A stretch of 64,000 bases of DNA from Vibrionales bacterium SWAT-3 (GTDB taxonomy: Bacteria > Pseudomonadota > Gammaproteobacteria > Enterobacterales > Vibrionaceae). The DNA is taken from contig AAZW01000014.1 of NCBI GenBank assembly GCA_000169995.1, positions 1 through 64,000 on the forward strand. The letters are read 5' to 3'. Each line of letters opens with the position of its first letter. Positions within the stretch are counted from its first letter, which is position 1. The notes beneath the pieces are model-generated. The model was given only the letters and a program-made list of their open reading frames with translations. It was not told the origin of the DNA and did no database searches. Of this stretch, positions 37,230 through 48,539 are shown one piece after another. The position numbers were made by a program, and so were the translations under genes.

Positions 37230-38040
37230 TGCCGACCTCCAAATCTGCACTATCGCTATCTACGAGCTCCACATCTTCGCACTTCCACTCAGTAAACGGA
37301 GTTTCAAGTGATGCTTTTAAATATTGATTGGCGATACCATAGCGAAATATTCCGATGTGAGTCCCTTCCTCTAATTGGTATTGATCATCCAATTTTGCAC
37401 AATATCGGGCTACATAAGCTTTGGGTTGCTTCGCTAACCTAGCGGCAAGATCAATGACATCTTGCTTTGAGAATGGGTATTCGACTTCAGTATCTAAGTC
37501 GATAAGTGGTTTTATCCACTTCAGGTTTATTTTGAGTTCGTTGGAGACTTCTTGATCGGTAAAAATGAGATAGGGTACTTTTTTTGCTTCCCAGTACGCT
37601 TTCTCTATTTGAAGCTTTTCGACAATGCGCTTGTCATCAAGCTCTAGAGCTGGCTTTACGGGGATCACTAACTGGGAACCATCAACAAAATCGATGATTA
37701 AGTCCGTTGTCACTATTTTAAGCTCGCCCTTTTCTTGAGGGTGACGAATACCTAGTTGGCGGCAGATAATCAAAGAGTCAGCAAGAGGAATAGGAAACTG
37801 CTCTCGAATGTCGATGACCTCTTCACACCAATCGAACACCAAAAATACGGCAAGCTCATTTCCAGAGAATAAGTGATGAACTCGGCCAACAGTGGCACTT
37901 TTGACACGTACACTTTCGCCAGAACTGCTGAACTCTCCGACTTTAATAAAAGGTACATAGTCCTTCCCCGTCCCTTCGCCTCGTTTTTCATCTAAACGCT
38001 TTTGGTCTTTCTTATTGAGTGGCTTATCTGCATCTGACAT
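37219..38040 (-). CDS. tnsA: Tn7-type endonuclease TnsA
   Basis: 273 residues, the same length as Tn7 TnsA. Catalytic residues E62 (NELAVFL), D113 (TTDLIIDF) and K129 (IPVKPAL) match E63, D114 and K132 of Tn7. GKDYVPFIKVGEFSSSG and GRVHHLFS align with GKDYIPWLTVQEVPSSG and GRVHHLLS. TnsA nicks the 5' ends so that transposition is cut-and-paste. GGAGG lies 7 nt before the ATG but inside a hairpin (38048-38076). Confidence 0.96.
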   Translation of the reverse strand: MSDADKPLNKKDQKRLDEKRGEGTGKDYVPFIKVGEFSSSGESVRVKSATVGRVHHLFSGNELAVFLVFDWCEEVIDIREQFPIPLADSLIICRQLGIRHPQEKGELKIVTTDLIIDFVDGSQLVIPVKPALELDDKRIVEKLQIEKAYWEAKKVPYLIFTDQEVSNELKINLKWIKPLIDLDTEVEYPFSKQDVIDLAARLAKQPKAYVARYCAKLDDQYQLEEGTHIGIFRYGIANQYLKASLETPFTEWKCEDVELVDSDSADLEVGNAS

Positions 38041-38076
38041 AAAAAAACCTCCGACTAAGCTAAACTTAGCAGGAGG
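38041..38076 (-). promoter_or_regulatory. Hairpin with T7 tract overlapping the tnsA ribosome site
   Basis: On the minus strand: CCTCC-tg-CTAAG, 5-nt loop, CTTAG-tc-GGAGG, then seven T and the tnsA ATG. The 3' arm is the Shine-Dalgarno sequence itself and the 5' arm is its complement. The structure also has the form of an intrinsic terminator. It should dampen tns expression by attenuation or by hiding the ribosome site. Confidence 0.65.
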
Positions 38077-38085
38077 TTAAAAAAC

Positions 38086-38150
38086 GATCAATCTTTATTG
38101 TATATGATCATACTTTATTGTGACTGATCAAACTTTATTGTCCGCCGACA
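38086..38150 (-). repeat. Tn7-type right end with three phased TnsB sites
   Basis: Three copies of GATCA(A/T)(A/T)CTTTATTGT start at 38086, 38106 and 38126, exactly 20 bp apart. Read inward, the terminus at 38150 is TGTCGGCGGACAATAAAG; Tn7 has TGTGGGCGGACAATAAAG. TnsB binds such repeats. The adjoining five host bases (38151-38155, GCAGA) should be the target duplication. Confidence 0.93.
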
Positions 38151-39734
38151 GCAGAGCTAAAAAAGAAGAAAAAACTCTCCCCTTTTGCGCTCGATGGTCA
38201 CAAGCTTTTTGTTGATGGATTTGAAGTCAAACACCTGATGATTGACGGCACTACGGGGGCAGGAAAATCCGTTGCAATCCGCAAGCTCTTACGTTGGATA
38301 CGAGCACGCGGAGACAAGGCCATTATTTACGATAAAGGCTGCGATTTTGTCAGTAAGTTCTATGAACCGCACAAAGACGTGATTTTAAATCCCTTCGATG
38401 AACGTTGCGCAGCGTGGGATATTTGGAGTGATGCCAAAGAGGCGCCAGACTTTGAATCCCTCGCGGCCGCACTTATTCCGCAACACGGCGAAGGTGACCC
38501 GTTTTGGGTAGACTCCGCACGAACCATTTTCGCAGCAACCACCTATCAAATGATGATCGATGACAAACACGAATGTACGATTGAAAATTTGCTGCACATT
38601 ATCTTAACGTCTGAGCTTTCCACTCTCGGTGAACACTTAAAAGACACCGAAGCCAGCTCACTGGTCTCGAAAAGTATCGAGAAGACGGCTATCTCCATCA
38701 AATCGGTTCTGGCGACTTACATCAAGTCCTTACGTTACTTACATGGTTTGGATGAAAAAGACGCACAAGGCCACCGTAAACGGGCGCCATTTTCGATCAC
38801 AGATTGGGTACAAGACGAATCACAACAAGGGTTTCTGTTCCTATCCAGTAATGCAAGACAACACACCGCCCTCAGACCACTGATCTCGATGTGGCTTGCG
38901 ATTGCCTCCAACGCCATTCTAGGAATGGAGCCCGATGACGACCGCCGAATTTGGGTGATCATCGATGAAATGCCTACGTTACATAAACTGCCTGAACTCA
39001 CGCACATTATTTCTGAAGTGCGTAAATTTGGGGGGTGTTATTTACTAGGGTTGCAATCTTACGCTCAATTAGAAACCACTTACGGACGCAACGCGGCCAG
39101 AGTCATTTTTGATTTGCTCAACACGCGCTTTTTCTTCCGAGCCCCTTCAAAAGCGATGGCCGCCATTTCCTCGGAGGACCTTGGTGATCAAGAAATCGAT
39201 ATCTCACGAGAAAATATCTCTTACGGGGCGAACGCACTGCGTGACGGTGTCTCACTCGGCCATCAAAACAAAACGCGCCCGGTGGTTTCTCCAGCAGAAA
39301 TCCAAGGTTTGGATGATTTAGAGTGTTACTTGCGCACGCCTAACTCCATGCTCATCACGAAACTGCAACTGAAATACGATCGCATGAGCAATCTGCAACC
39401 TTCCTTCTTCAAACGCAGCATACCAGGCGGGAAAGCAATGGAGAGTATCGACCAAGCCTTGATTTTTCATGAGTTAATTGCTTTGCATGAACTCGATGAA
39501 ACTCAAAGAAACCGATTACTTGCCATCCAGCAAAGTACCTACGAAAACGAAGAAGAGCAACAGCAAACCAGAGCCCGTCAAAAACAAACCCTTGCCAAAG
39601 CCTCGAAAAAGAAAAACCCGTCCACCAACGCAACCCAAACCCAACAGCTCGCAGAAGACACACAAAATGCACTTCAGCGAGAAACCGAAGAGGCGTCCAT
39701 AACACAAATAGAACCGGGCGAGATGTACGATTAA
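38151..39734 (+). pseudogene. traD: Conjugative coupling protein TraD/TrwB type, 5' end removed by Tn7-type element
   Basis: The reading frame is open from the first base after the transposon end (AELKKKKKLSPFALDG), before the first ATG at 38238, so the 5' part lies beyond the transposon. The remaining 528 codons include Walker A GTTGAGKS, Walker B IWVIIDEMP and the VSPAEIQGL-type C-terminal region of TraD/TrwB coupling ATPases, then a Gln/Lys-rich tail. The protein pumps plasmid DNA to the mating channel. Without its N-terminal membrane helices it is unlikely to work. Confidence 0.9.
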
Positions 39735-42339
39735 CCACCGAAATACAACACCAATGCTCACTGAGAGCAAAAACCATTTTGCCCTCCCCTGTAACAAGCC
39801 CTGACCACTCTATCATTCGCGTCAACGCCGTCCGCTAACCCATTCTTACCACACCCAACTCACCGACATTTCGCTGACGTGACGGCTTGCGGCGCCCCAA
39901 CAAAAGGAAAACACCTTATGATGTCCATCAGTCCTCTCAAATCCGCCTCAGGCGCCACCAAGTACTACTTAAACGAAGAAAACACACCAAATACCCTTGA
40001 TACGTCACTCGAAAAAGACAGTAACGACAACTACTACCTCAAAGAAAGCAGTACCGCTGACAACACTTTTTGGCACGGTCAGTTAGCCGAAGAAGCAGGC
40101 CTAATCGGTAAACCGGTTGACCAAAAAACGCTAGAGTCCGTTTTATCTGGACGCTTAGGCAATGAAACCATCAAGGGTAAACGGGGCGACCATAAATGTG
40201 GTTTTGACCTGACTTTTTCAGCACCAAAAAGATTAAGCACGCTCGCACTCGTTGGCGGGGATACTCGCCTTATTGAGGCACATAATGACGCGGTCAAATT
40301 TGCTCTATCTCAATTAGAGACAGACGCAGCACAAGTCGTATCGATTAACAAAGAAGGGGAGCGTGAGTTTAACAATACCGAAAACATGGCCTTTGCGGTC
40401 GTCCGCCATAAAACCAGTCGTGAAAACGATCCACAACTCCATTCCCATGCCTTGACGGCAAACATGACGCGCGACAAAGAAGAACAACTGCGTACACTCG
40501 CGTCTTGTCTCAAACAAAAAGGCGGCGTCATCAATGGGACCGGAGAGCGCATTTACCACTTCCAAAAGTACTACGGTATTTTATACCAGAGCCAATTGGC
40601 TAAAGAAGTCATAGAGTTAGGATATACAACGCGAGCCCTCGGCAATGGTCAATTTGATATTGAAGGCGTTCCTCAAGTATTAGTCGACACCTTCTCCACT
40701 CGCTCACAACAAATAGAACAACAAACCTTAGATTTAGGCTTTGAATCCCGCGCGGCAAAAGACGTAGCCAACCTTGATACGCGTAAGTCCAAAACCTACG
40801 AAAGTGAGGCAACGCTCAATGCTCATTGGCAACAAACGGTGCGCAACGAAGGATATAAGCCCGAAGAACTGGTTAAAAACGCCCTAGGGATCACTCCACA
40901 AGAACATAACCCTGAAGAAATCGCTAAAGGCGCGTTTGGTCGCGCCATTGAACACTTAGGGGAATACAACACAGCATTAAAACTGGAAAAGGTCATAGAG
41001 TTAGCCGCGGCCGAGTTTACCAAAGGCGGCGTACAAGCCAATGCGATTGACCTTAAAGTGGTCGCTGACCAATGGGTGAAAGACGGGGCACTTATCCCTC
41101 TTGCAGAAAAAGGTCAATACACCACGCAAGCCATGCTGAAAACCGAACAAACCCTCCTGGAGGCCACTCAAGGGCGTACGCGCCATATGCGCACGCCAGT
41201 CAATAACACTACGTTAGATAAATTAAACCTCACTCAAGGCAACCGCCAAAAGGTGGCGGACATTTACCAGTCCACCAAGCAGTTTCATGTGGTTAATGTA
41301 TTTGGCAGCAGTGAGCAAATCGCGCAAAACCTCTTGAACGTCGGCAACCATGTCGGCAAACGTGTCCACTTAGTGTCACAAAACGCCAAAGACAAACACC
41401 GTCATAGCCAAACCATCCAACGTGAAAGTCATACGGTCGCAACCTGGATAAAACACCGATTTCAAGAAGAGCAGCGCCACTCTGTCCATAGTTTGTTGCA
41501 CTCAGACGTCCCTATGACCAACAAAGACATCCTTCTTGTCGACAGCGCCCACAAAATGAGCGCCAATGAGTTGATGGCTTTAAACGCAAAAGCTAAGGGA
41601 TCGGGTAGCAAAGTCATCTTGCTGAACAACACGTCCAGTCGCCAAGGTTTTAAATCTTATAACGCCATCGAGCTTTATCGCAGAGGCAACGTCGTCTCGC
41701 ACTCTTGGGTAGACAGCAAACAGAGAGACAGTAAGGTTACCTTGCACAACAGCGATACACGCACCCTCGCTAGAGCGTATACCCACTTACCAAACAAAGA
41801 AGACACACAAGTGCTGGCGACTTCTCACCTTGAACAACGACGATTGACGGACGAGATCCGTACATCTCTGCAGAACGAGGGTCAACTTGCCCGCAGCGGT
41901 ATCACCTTGTTCACTCAGCAGCCTCATTATTTGTCTAAGCCCCAACAGGAGTTAGCGCAACATTACAAGCCGGGCATGACCCTTCGCCATTGGGAAGACG
42001 GACAACCTCAAGAGTTAGTGGTTTCAACCTCGGATAAGGCAAACAATCGACTCCATGTACTCAGCAAAACAGATGGACAAGAATACACCCTCGATCCCGC
42101 TTCCGCCAGATTCAAAGCCCTCAACATGCAGATCTTTAAACCTGACTCGCTGCAAGTTAACCAAGGTGAACGCCTCATGACCACAGGTAAGCACTTTCCA
42201 TCTGAGTTGAACGCCAATGAGCGTTACGTAGTCACGGATATTTCTAAAGAAACCCTAACGTTAACGGACACGCAGGGCGAATCGAATACCATCCCCGTTG
42301 AAGCCTTGAAAGACGCACCACTACAATACGACTATGTCC

Positions 42340-43150
42340 GTGCGACCTGAAGTCGTATGAAGCGTTGTTCACCACGACAAGAGTGAACCATCTGTATCAC
42401 CAGATGACCCTAGGTTCCTGAATAAAGCAGCGGAACCGACAATGTAACGAAACTCAGTCGTTAGCTGAGTGGGAACGGAATCGTGAGAAGATGTTCCTCC
42501 TGAGAACCACAGCTCGGGTGAGTGCTAGGGAGTCAATATGATGAATGTAATGTGAATCCATGTAAGGTGCGTTATACGATGAAGCAGCGGAAGTGGTTAA
42601 TACGCTGTAGCCAAAATGGCAATGAGAGTCGGAAAGAGATTGGACATTACTCTTTCGTGATCAGCGTACTCTTCGCACTATAGTGGGCATCTAAGTTGAC
42701 ATTTTTACGCAACATACGGAACAGGGTAAGCCTGTATACCTCCCTATGGGAAAGCGACCTGTGAGGGTTGCCGATAGGTATGCAGGTAAAGGAGGCTAGA
42801 GAAAGCGAATGTCCCTTTGTAATGAAGGGGATACAGGTTTATATCTGGCGCGAAAGCGAGCTGACTTCTAGCTGGTCTCCCGTTGCGAGATAGCTTGAAG
42901 AACTTTATTAAAGAAGAAAAGCAAATGATGATTTCGAATGAAATTAGTGCGTCTTCTGACAACGAACCGTGGTTTCTTATTCACTGAGTGACCATTGGGT
43001 AGTTTTAAAGCTTTAAGTGTGTATCGCAAAGGTAATTTATTTACTGGGTGCTTAACGGTGCCTTTGTGGAGGCTTGAGCTGTATGCAGTGAAAGTTGCAC
43101 GTACGGTTCTGAGGAGGGAGGCACCTGGCAACAGGTGCCGCCTATCCGAC
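42340..43150 (+). ncRNA. Group II intron without reverse transcriptase, inside traI
   Basis: 811 bp. It starts GTGCGAC (the group II 5' consensus) and ends with a typical domain V (43076-43109: GAGCTGTATGCAGTGAAAG then TTGCACGTACGGTTC) and a domain VI hairpin (GGCACCTG/CAGGTGCC), with a candidate branch A at 43144 and end ...CCGAC. In domain V two paired changes relative to the common form (GCG/CGC to GCA/TGC) keep the stem. Only a 20-codon remnant of the LtrA start is left (42925-42987, MMISNEISASSDNE). Splicing in trans by another LtrA is possible. Confidence 0.85.
42925..42987 (+). pseudogene. Remnant of intron-encoded reverse transcriptase (LtrA) start
   Basis: MMISNEISASSDNEPWFLIH then stop. 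It resembles the N-terminus of LtrA-type maturases of Vibrio group II introns, after which essentially the whole RT/maturase is deleted up to domain V. Confidence 0.55.
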
Positions 43151-45862
43151 ATACCGCCAGTCATATCGAACCAAGGGCGCACACCCTCCTTTCAGGCAAA
43201 GCCTTTACGCTCTCGAAAGCGCTCTTTCACGAGCTGACTGAGAAAAGCGCGCGCATCGATGTGTTTACCGACAACCCCGATAAAGCCCAGGCCGCGCTTG
43301 AGAAAAGCGAAGTGAAGCTTTCTGCCATCGAGCGAGTCATGCAGACTCAAAACGTCAACGACCGCTACCTCTCTGAAACCACCGCCGCCACAGTCAAAAG
43401 CGACATCGAGCAAGCCCTCACTCTCTTAAACAAAGAGCACGATTCACCACTGCAAGAGAAAGCGTTGAACTTTGCCCTGGGTCATCTTTCTGAAAAAGAA
43501 GCGGCGTTTACACAAAAAGAGTTAGTCGTCGAGGCGATCCGTTACGCTTTTGAAGAGGCCAATCAACCGATAATCAAAGAGCAAATTGAAACAGAGCTCG
43601 CCAAACGCAGTGACGTCCTCTCTGCCGAATACAGCGATGGTACACGCTGGACCACCCAAGCGGCACTCGATACCGAAAAACACATTTTACGAAACATTGA
43701 TCAAGGGAAAAATCAACACAAGCCGTTTGCCACCCACCAACAAATCAAAAATTATCTCGATGCACAGCCTCGCCTTACCCAAGGACAAAAGGACGGCATC
43801 ACCCTTATCTCAACGACCAAAGACAGTTTTGTGGCCGTGCAAGGTTTGGCGGGCACCGGTAAATCCACCCTGCTCGAATCCAACATTGAATTGATTCAAC
43901 ACGCCACCCAAGCCAGTAACCAGCCACCTTCGCAAGTGATTGGTCTGGCGCCAACGCACGCCGCCGTCAGCGAACTGGAAAGCAAAGGACTACAAGCGCA
44001 AACGCTAGAAAGCTTACTGACCGACCTAAGACGTGGCATCACCTTACCAGAGGAGTACAAAAACACCCTCTTCTTTTTGGATGAAGGCTCTATGGTCAGC
44101 AACCAACAAGCCAAAGAGCTCACCGACCTTATATTGCAAAGCGGCTCCAAAGCCACCTTGCTTGGGGATAAAGAGCAGCTGCTTTCTCTTAATGCCGGTA
44201 AACCGTTTGAATTGAGCATAAGTCAGGGCCGTATCGATACGGCTTACATGACCGACATCGTTCGTCAGAAGAATGAAATACTGCTTGGCGCCGTACACAA
44301 CATTGTAGATAAGCAGCCAGACAGCGCTCTCGATAAACTATCTCAGCAAGGCCCTGATACACTCGGTAGCACGCAACATATTGTCTCAACCCTCGATGAA
44401 AATGCGAAAGACCAAAGCAAAGCGCAACTCATCGCCACCGAAAAGCTGCCATACGCGGTGGCGCAGGACTACCTTGCCCGTACGCCCGAGACGCGAGAAA
44501 ACACGCTGATCATCGCTTACACAAATAATGAGCGTGACCACATCACTGAGCACATTCGTGCCGGACTGATGAAAACACGGGAGATAGGCCAAGAAAACAT
44601 CATCACCACCCGATTACGCTCTACAGGTGATAGCAAAGAAGAGCTGACCACCATGATGCCTTATCAGAAAGGGCTCATTTTAAGCACGAAGCCAGGAGAG
44701 TACGACATCATTACCCACGTTAATTCGGAGCACGGTTTGGTGACTCTTCAAGACGTAAATACAGGTAAGACAAAGCCATTTTTGCCACGCAACAAAGACC
44801 ACAAATACACGTCACTCTTCGTTCAATCAGAAAAGCCACTTTCAACCGGTGACAAAATCATGACCCGATTTACCGACAAAGCGCGAGGCATTAAAGCCAA
44901 TGTGGAATACACCATCAGTCATGCCACCAAAGAAGAAATCACCGCGCTGTCGAAAGAGGGGCAAACGTTAAGCCTTAATCCAAACCAACTGAAAGACGGG
45001 CATTGGGATTACGCTTACACCAGAACCGCAGATATGGCGCAAGGCGCGACGTATCAGAACATCATTACCACCCTAAAGGGTAAAGGCGCACTGACGAACT
45101 TAAGACGCGCTTACATCGATTTAAGCCGGGCGAGTAGTCATGTGAAACTCTTTACTGACAGCCCAAAACAGATGATGAAGAGCTGGTTATCGAAAGAGGT
45201 CAATAAACACAGTGCCATTGAAACCATCGAGAACATTGCACCACACAGTACGCCTTACTTTAATGACAAAGCCCTATCTCATGAAGACGTGCGTTATCAC
45301 AATAGAAACGGAGATTTTGACTACAACCAATTTAAAGAACACATCAGCCAAACGTTACCGAAATACACGGAAAGCTTAGCCATCAACCTCTTGGGGCAAC
45401 CGAACCCATCTAAATCAGACCGTGATTATCTCACCTTTGGTATTGGAAAATCGGCAATAAAGGTATCGTTAACGGGGGAATATCGAGGGTATTTTAAAGA
45501 CTATACCACCGGTGAAAAAGGCTCATTAATCAATTTAATGATGATTCATAAGGAAATAAATTATAAGGAGGCAATGCAAGAAGCCCACAACATCCTTAAT
45601 GATCCTGATAAATACCAACTCACCGCCAACCCCAAACATGACCAATTACTGAATACGACGCCAAAACACATGGCACAATTTGAAGAGAGAGCGAAAGAAT
45701 ATATACAAACCAGCCAGCCACTCACAGACACATTAGCCCAAACTTACCTCAATAAATTGGGGATTGAACACCCTAAGAATGACCATGTTCATTTTCATCA
45801 AGAGGTATATTCCTCAGAGGACAAAACATTTCACCCGGCGATGATAACTAACATTCACGAAA

Positions 45863-47092
45863 GGGCGCGAATATACTTTGTTAATCTGATGTAAAAAGAA
45901 CTTTTTCCCTGTAATCTTTATTCCATGCGGCTTGGTTCATCTTTCTTGGTACAGACAAGTTACCCTCTGATTTTCTAAATAGGTTCTGCACAAAGCGACG
46001 ACAACAAGCCATATTCAACGCTGAATCCCCAGCGTAAATTCGCTGCTCGTCTTCTTTGAAAATTACGTCCAACGCCCAGTGCTGCTGATTCTCAATATGC
46101 CAATGCTTTCTTGTTGCCTTTGAGGCTAACTCTAAAGATAAATGGTCTGTGCAAATATAGTACGAGGTTTCATAACTTCCTTTCCCTTTGACACTCCTAT
46201 CTCTTACCACTGCAACAATGCTTTTTACGAGACACCACTTCTGTCTGAGTGCTTCGCTGAAGGCTGCAGGAAGCACGTAAACCTCACGAACCTCTTTTCT
46301 ACCATGCCCTTTCTCTTCCGTGATGTATGATTCCTGTTTATCTTCAGGCAAAGCCCAATAGTCTTGGAATTGCACATCAATTTCTGCTAATAAACTTGGT
46401 TGATTCAGTTTAACTTGTACTAGGATATCTCCACCTTTATCAACTACTTTATTCAGTGTTTCAACCTGACAATGCAGGGCATCAGCAGTTAATAAACATC
46501 CTTTGATATCTAAAGCGTCTAGCATGTTTCTTATTGCTAGCAGCTCCATACCTTTGCCGTCACAAGGTTGGTGTGTGAGAGTCAAACCCTCGTCTACATC
46601 AAATGCCGAAACCATATAGAGGGGGTGCTGTTGTTTGCTTGCTTTTGCCCCTTTTAGAACCTTCCCATCAACACTGATTATAGGCTGAGCATGCTTCTCT
46701 CTGTGCAAATTGACCCAGCCCACCATAGCTTCCAATAGCGTCTCTGGCACAACGGATCTCATGATCGCAGCTATATTATGTCGAGTGGGAAGACCATTTT
46801 CGTAGGGGAAATACTCACGTAACCACTCGATATTTCCTTCACCGAAATCCTTAATCTCTGTCCATTTATTTTGACCACAAATCATGGCTGTTATGACCAC
46901 GAAAGCGACTTCCATAACAGGATAAACTTGATTGATGTGCGAACGGGTATCTTTCACTTTTTTAAGTTGCTCAATGATAATCATGTGCGAATTTCTCATG
47001 TTTTTTTACTTCATGATCAGATCGTGATTATCTAAAAAAGTTCCCTGTAAAATAAATCCATTATTTTCAATGGTTAAAGTTCGATCCCGCCC
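45863..47092 (-). mobile_element. ISAs1-family insertion sequence, copy 1
   Basis: 1230 bp, bounded by GGGCGCGAATATACTTTG at the left and ...GTTCGATCCCGCCC at the right. It is the inverted, near-identical partner of 53281-54510. The flanks (left ATTCACGAAA, right TTACTTTGAC) show no target duplication. Left of it is plasmid traI, right of it a chromosomal gene. Confidence 0.93.
45881..46999 (-). CDS. ISAs1-family transposase, copy 1
   Basis: 372 residues, ISAs1/H-repeat type DDE transposase: NKWTEIKDFGEGNIEWLREY, ISVDGKVLKGAK (first Asp), LTADALHCQVET (second Asp) and RKHWHIENQQHWALDVIF (Glu region). Full-length and probably active. It differs from copy 2 at one visible residue (Asp in FQDYW, Tyr in copy 2). 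Confidence 0.95.
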   Translation of the reverse strand: MRNSHMIIIEQLKKVKDTRSHINQVYPVMEVAFVVITAMICGQNKWTEIKDFGEGNIEWLREYFPYENGLPTRHNIAAIMRSVVPETLLEAMVGWVNLHREKHAQPIISVDGKVLKGAKASKQQHPLYMVSAFDVDEGLTLTHQPCDGKGMELLAIRNMLDALDIKGCLLTADALHCQVETLNKVVDKGGDILVQVKLNQPSLLAEIDVQFQDYWALPEDKQESYITEEKGHGRKEVREVYVLPAAFSEALRQKWCLVKSIVAVVRDRSVKGKGSYETSYYICTDHLSLELASKATRKHWHIENQQHWALDVIFKEDEQRIYAGDSALNMACCRRFVQNLFRKSEGNLSVPRKMNQAAWNKDYREKVLFTSD

Positions 47093-48539
47093 TTACTTTG
47101 ACTTAGAGCGAAGCTCGCAACTTCGTTGTTATTCAAGTTGCTGTACACTTTCATTGTATAATGGCTAACATCGGCATCAAATAGCTGGTCTTTTGACAGG
47201 ACTAATTCTTGCTTTGCAAACATAATATTTCGATACACGATAGCACCACTATCATGCACTAAAGTCACACGATAACCCATGATGTCCTGGCCATACACCC
47301 TTAAGTCCACACCACTTATCGCTTGTAAGCCATTAAAAATCCACTCCCAAGGGTTAATAACAGGAGGAAGGATTTGATAAAGCGTCGTCATCGCAGTATT
47401 CCCACCACTTAGATCTTCAACAATCGCAGAACCTTCACTTTGATCAAGTAACGAGCCTACTGTAATCGGGAAGGATTGACTGCGGAAATTAGGAACATAC
47501 ACACACAGCTCTTCAAGCGTAATGCCATTAGTAAAACCACTACCTTCAATCTCGTCACTATTACATAAATTACGCTCGGATTCCCCGGTGACCACTTTAG
47601 GAATGTGTTTTACAACCGCATTTACAGCACTCGCTAAATTGAATGTTTTTCCAATATTGGCCAGCTTAAAGTTTGTTGTAACAGCCTTATTCATTGCCTG
47701 AGAGGCAGAGTTTACAAAAGTCGCCCCTGTAGGCCCTGTTGTAATTTTGACTAATGAATTAAACAAACGACGAATGTTAGGAACCATCGCCTTTTCCCAA
47801 ATTTCAGAATTCAAATTAACATCCGACACGCTCTTCTTCATCACTTCCCAAGAGATTGGATCGATACCTGCAGGTTTTAAATCATTATTTACTCTGTCTT
47901 TTGAAACAAACAAAGTAGATTCATTTTGCATAATATAAGAGCGAAGGTTTGAAAGAAATTCAATAACAGAAACATCCTGTTCACCAGGTTTAAAATACTC
48001 TGCTGGATATAAAACTTCTGCGTTACCCGTAGGAGTCGTCTCAAGCCCAAACAACATCACCTCCGAAAGACTTACCTCTTTGTAGGCCACGTACGAGTTG
48101 TTCCAAGTTTTAACTATCGGCGTAGTAGTACACTCCGCACATCTAACTATGTCTCGAATTACATCCTTTAAAAGCTTGTCTAACTCCCTTTCAGCAGTAG
48201 TCATCGATAACTTTTCTGCAAGATATTTTTGTATAAACAGTAGCTCTTGATAATGGATTTTCTCTTCTTTTGTTGGCTTTGGTGACGAGAAATCTATTTG
48301 CTCAATTTCTGCGTCATGAAAGCGCTTTGCTTCATTATCATACTGAACGAACAATTGTTGTTTTGCACCGACAAAATCTAACCCTGTTTTACCGCTGTTT
48401 TCCTCGAGCTCTCGACGAATGATTGCTTGTAGTTCAGGGTTAATACGAGCGTCCATTATGGACTGCGTGTCTGCGATAATAGGGCTAAAATAACCCTGTT
48501 CTCCATGATGAACATCGGCAAGAACGATATTAGTATTAC
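47093..48539 (-). pseudogene. Uncharacterised secreted protein, larger 3' fragment
   Basis: C-terminal part of a gene whose start is at 50194, split by the ISL3-family IS at 48540-49880. Removing the IS and one copy of the 7-bp duplication gives one frame: 130 codons precede the Met at 48456, then about 455 more up to the ISAs1 end at 47092. The final residues GGIEL come from the ISAs1 copy, so the native C-terminus may be lost. The protein contains a CAEC motif and long polar stretches; I do not recognise it. Confidence 0.8.

Larger units (their letters stand above)
30415..38150 (-). mobile_element. Tn7-type transposon, transposition module and right end
   Basis: All five Tn7 functions (tnsABCDE) occur in the Tn7 order, next to a Tn7-like right terminus. 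The left terminus is not present between tnsE and position 1, apart from one weak lone match near 26750, so the element continues leftwards and probably includes the T6SS genes as cargo. There are no cas genes or CRISPR array; it is not a CRISPR-associated transposon. Confidence 0.85.
39918..45862 (+). pseudogene. traI: MOBF-type relaxase/helicase TraI, split by group II intron, 3' end cut by IS
   Basis: Exon 1 (39918-42339) starts MMSISPLKSASGATKYY with ribosome site AAAAGGA. It has the relaxase tyrosines near residues 16-17, the HUH histidine cluster (RENDPQLHSHALTANM) and an inactive helicase-like domain (ILLVDSAHKM). Exon 2 (43151-45862) has the active helicase (Walker A GLAGTGKST; FFLDEGSM; ADMAQGATYQ) and a primase/Toprim-associated C-terminal extension (DRDYLTFGIGKSA). 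Joining at 42339/43151 restores the frame exactly (DYV-H-TASH). The 3' end is lost at the ISAs1 copy at 45863. It follows traD by 183 bp, as in conjugative plasmids. Confidence 0.88.

Noticed and set aside
30415..38150. CRISPR-associated Tn7-like transposon
   Set aside because: tnsD and tnsE are of the classical Tn7 type, and no cas gene or repeat-spacer array is visible.
39409..39825. Minus-strand open frames over the 3' end of traD
   Set aside because: They are antisense shadows of a well-supported coupling-protein gene with low-complexity codons.
42744..43237. Protein-coding genes within the intron
   Set aside because: Several open frames exist on both strands but they overlap intron RNA domains and have no family signature; only the short LtrA remnant is kept.
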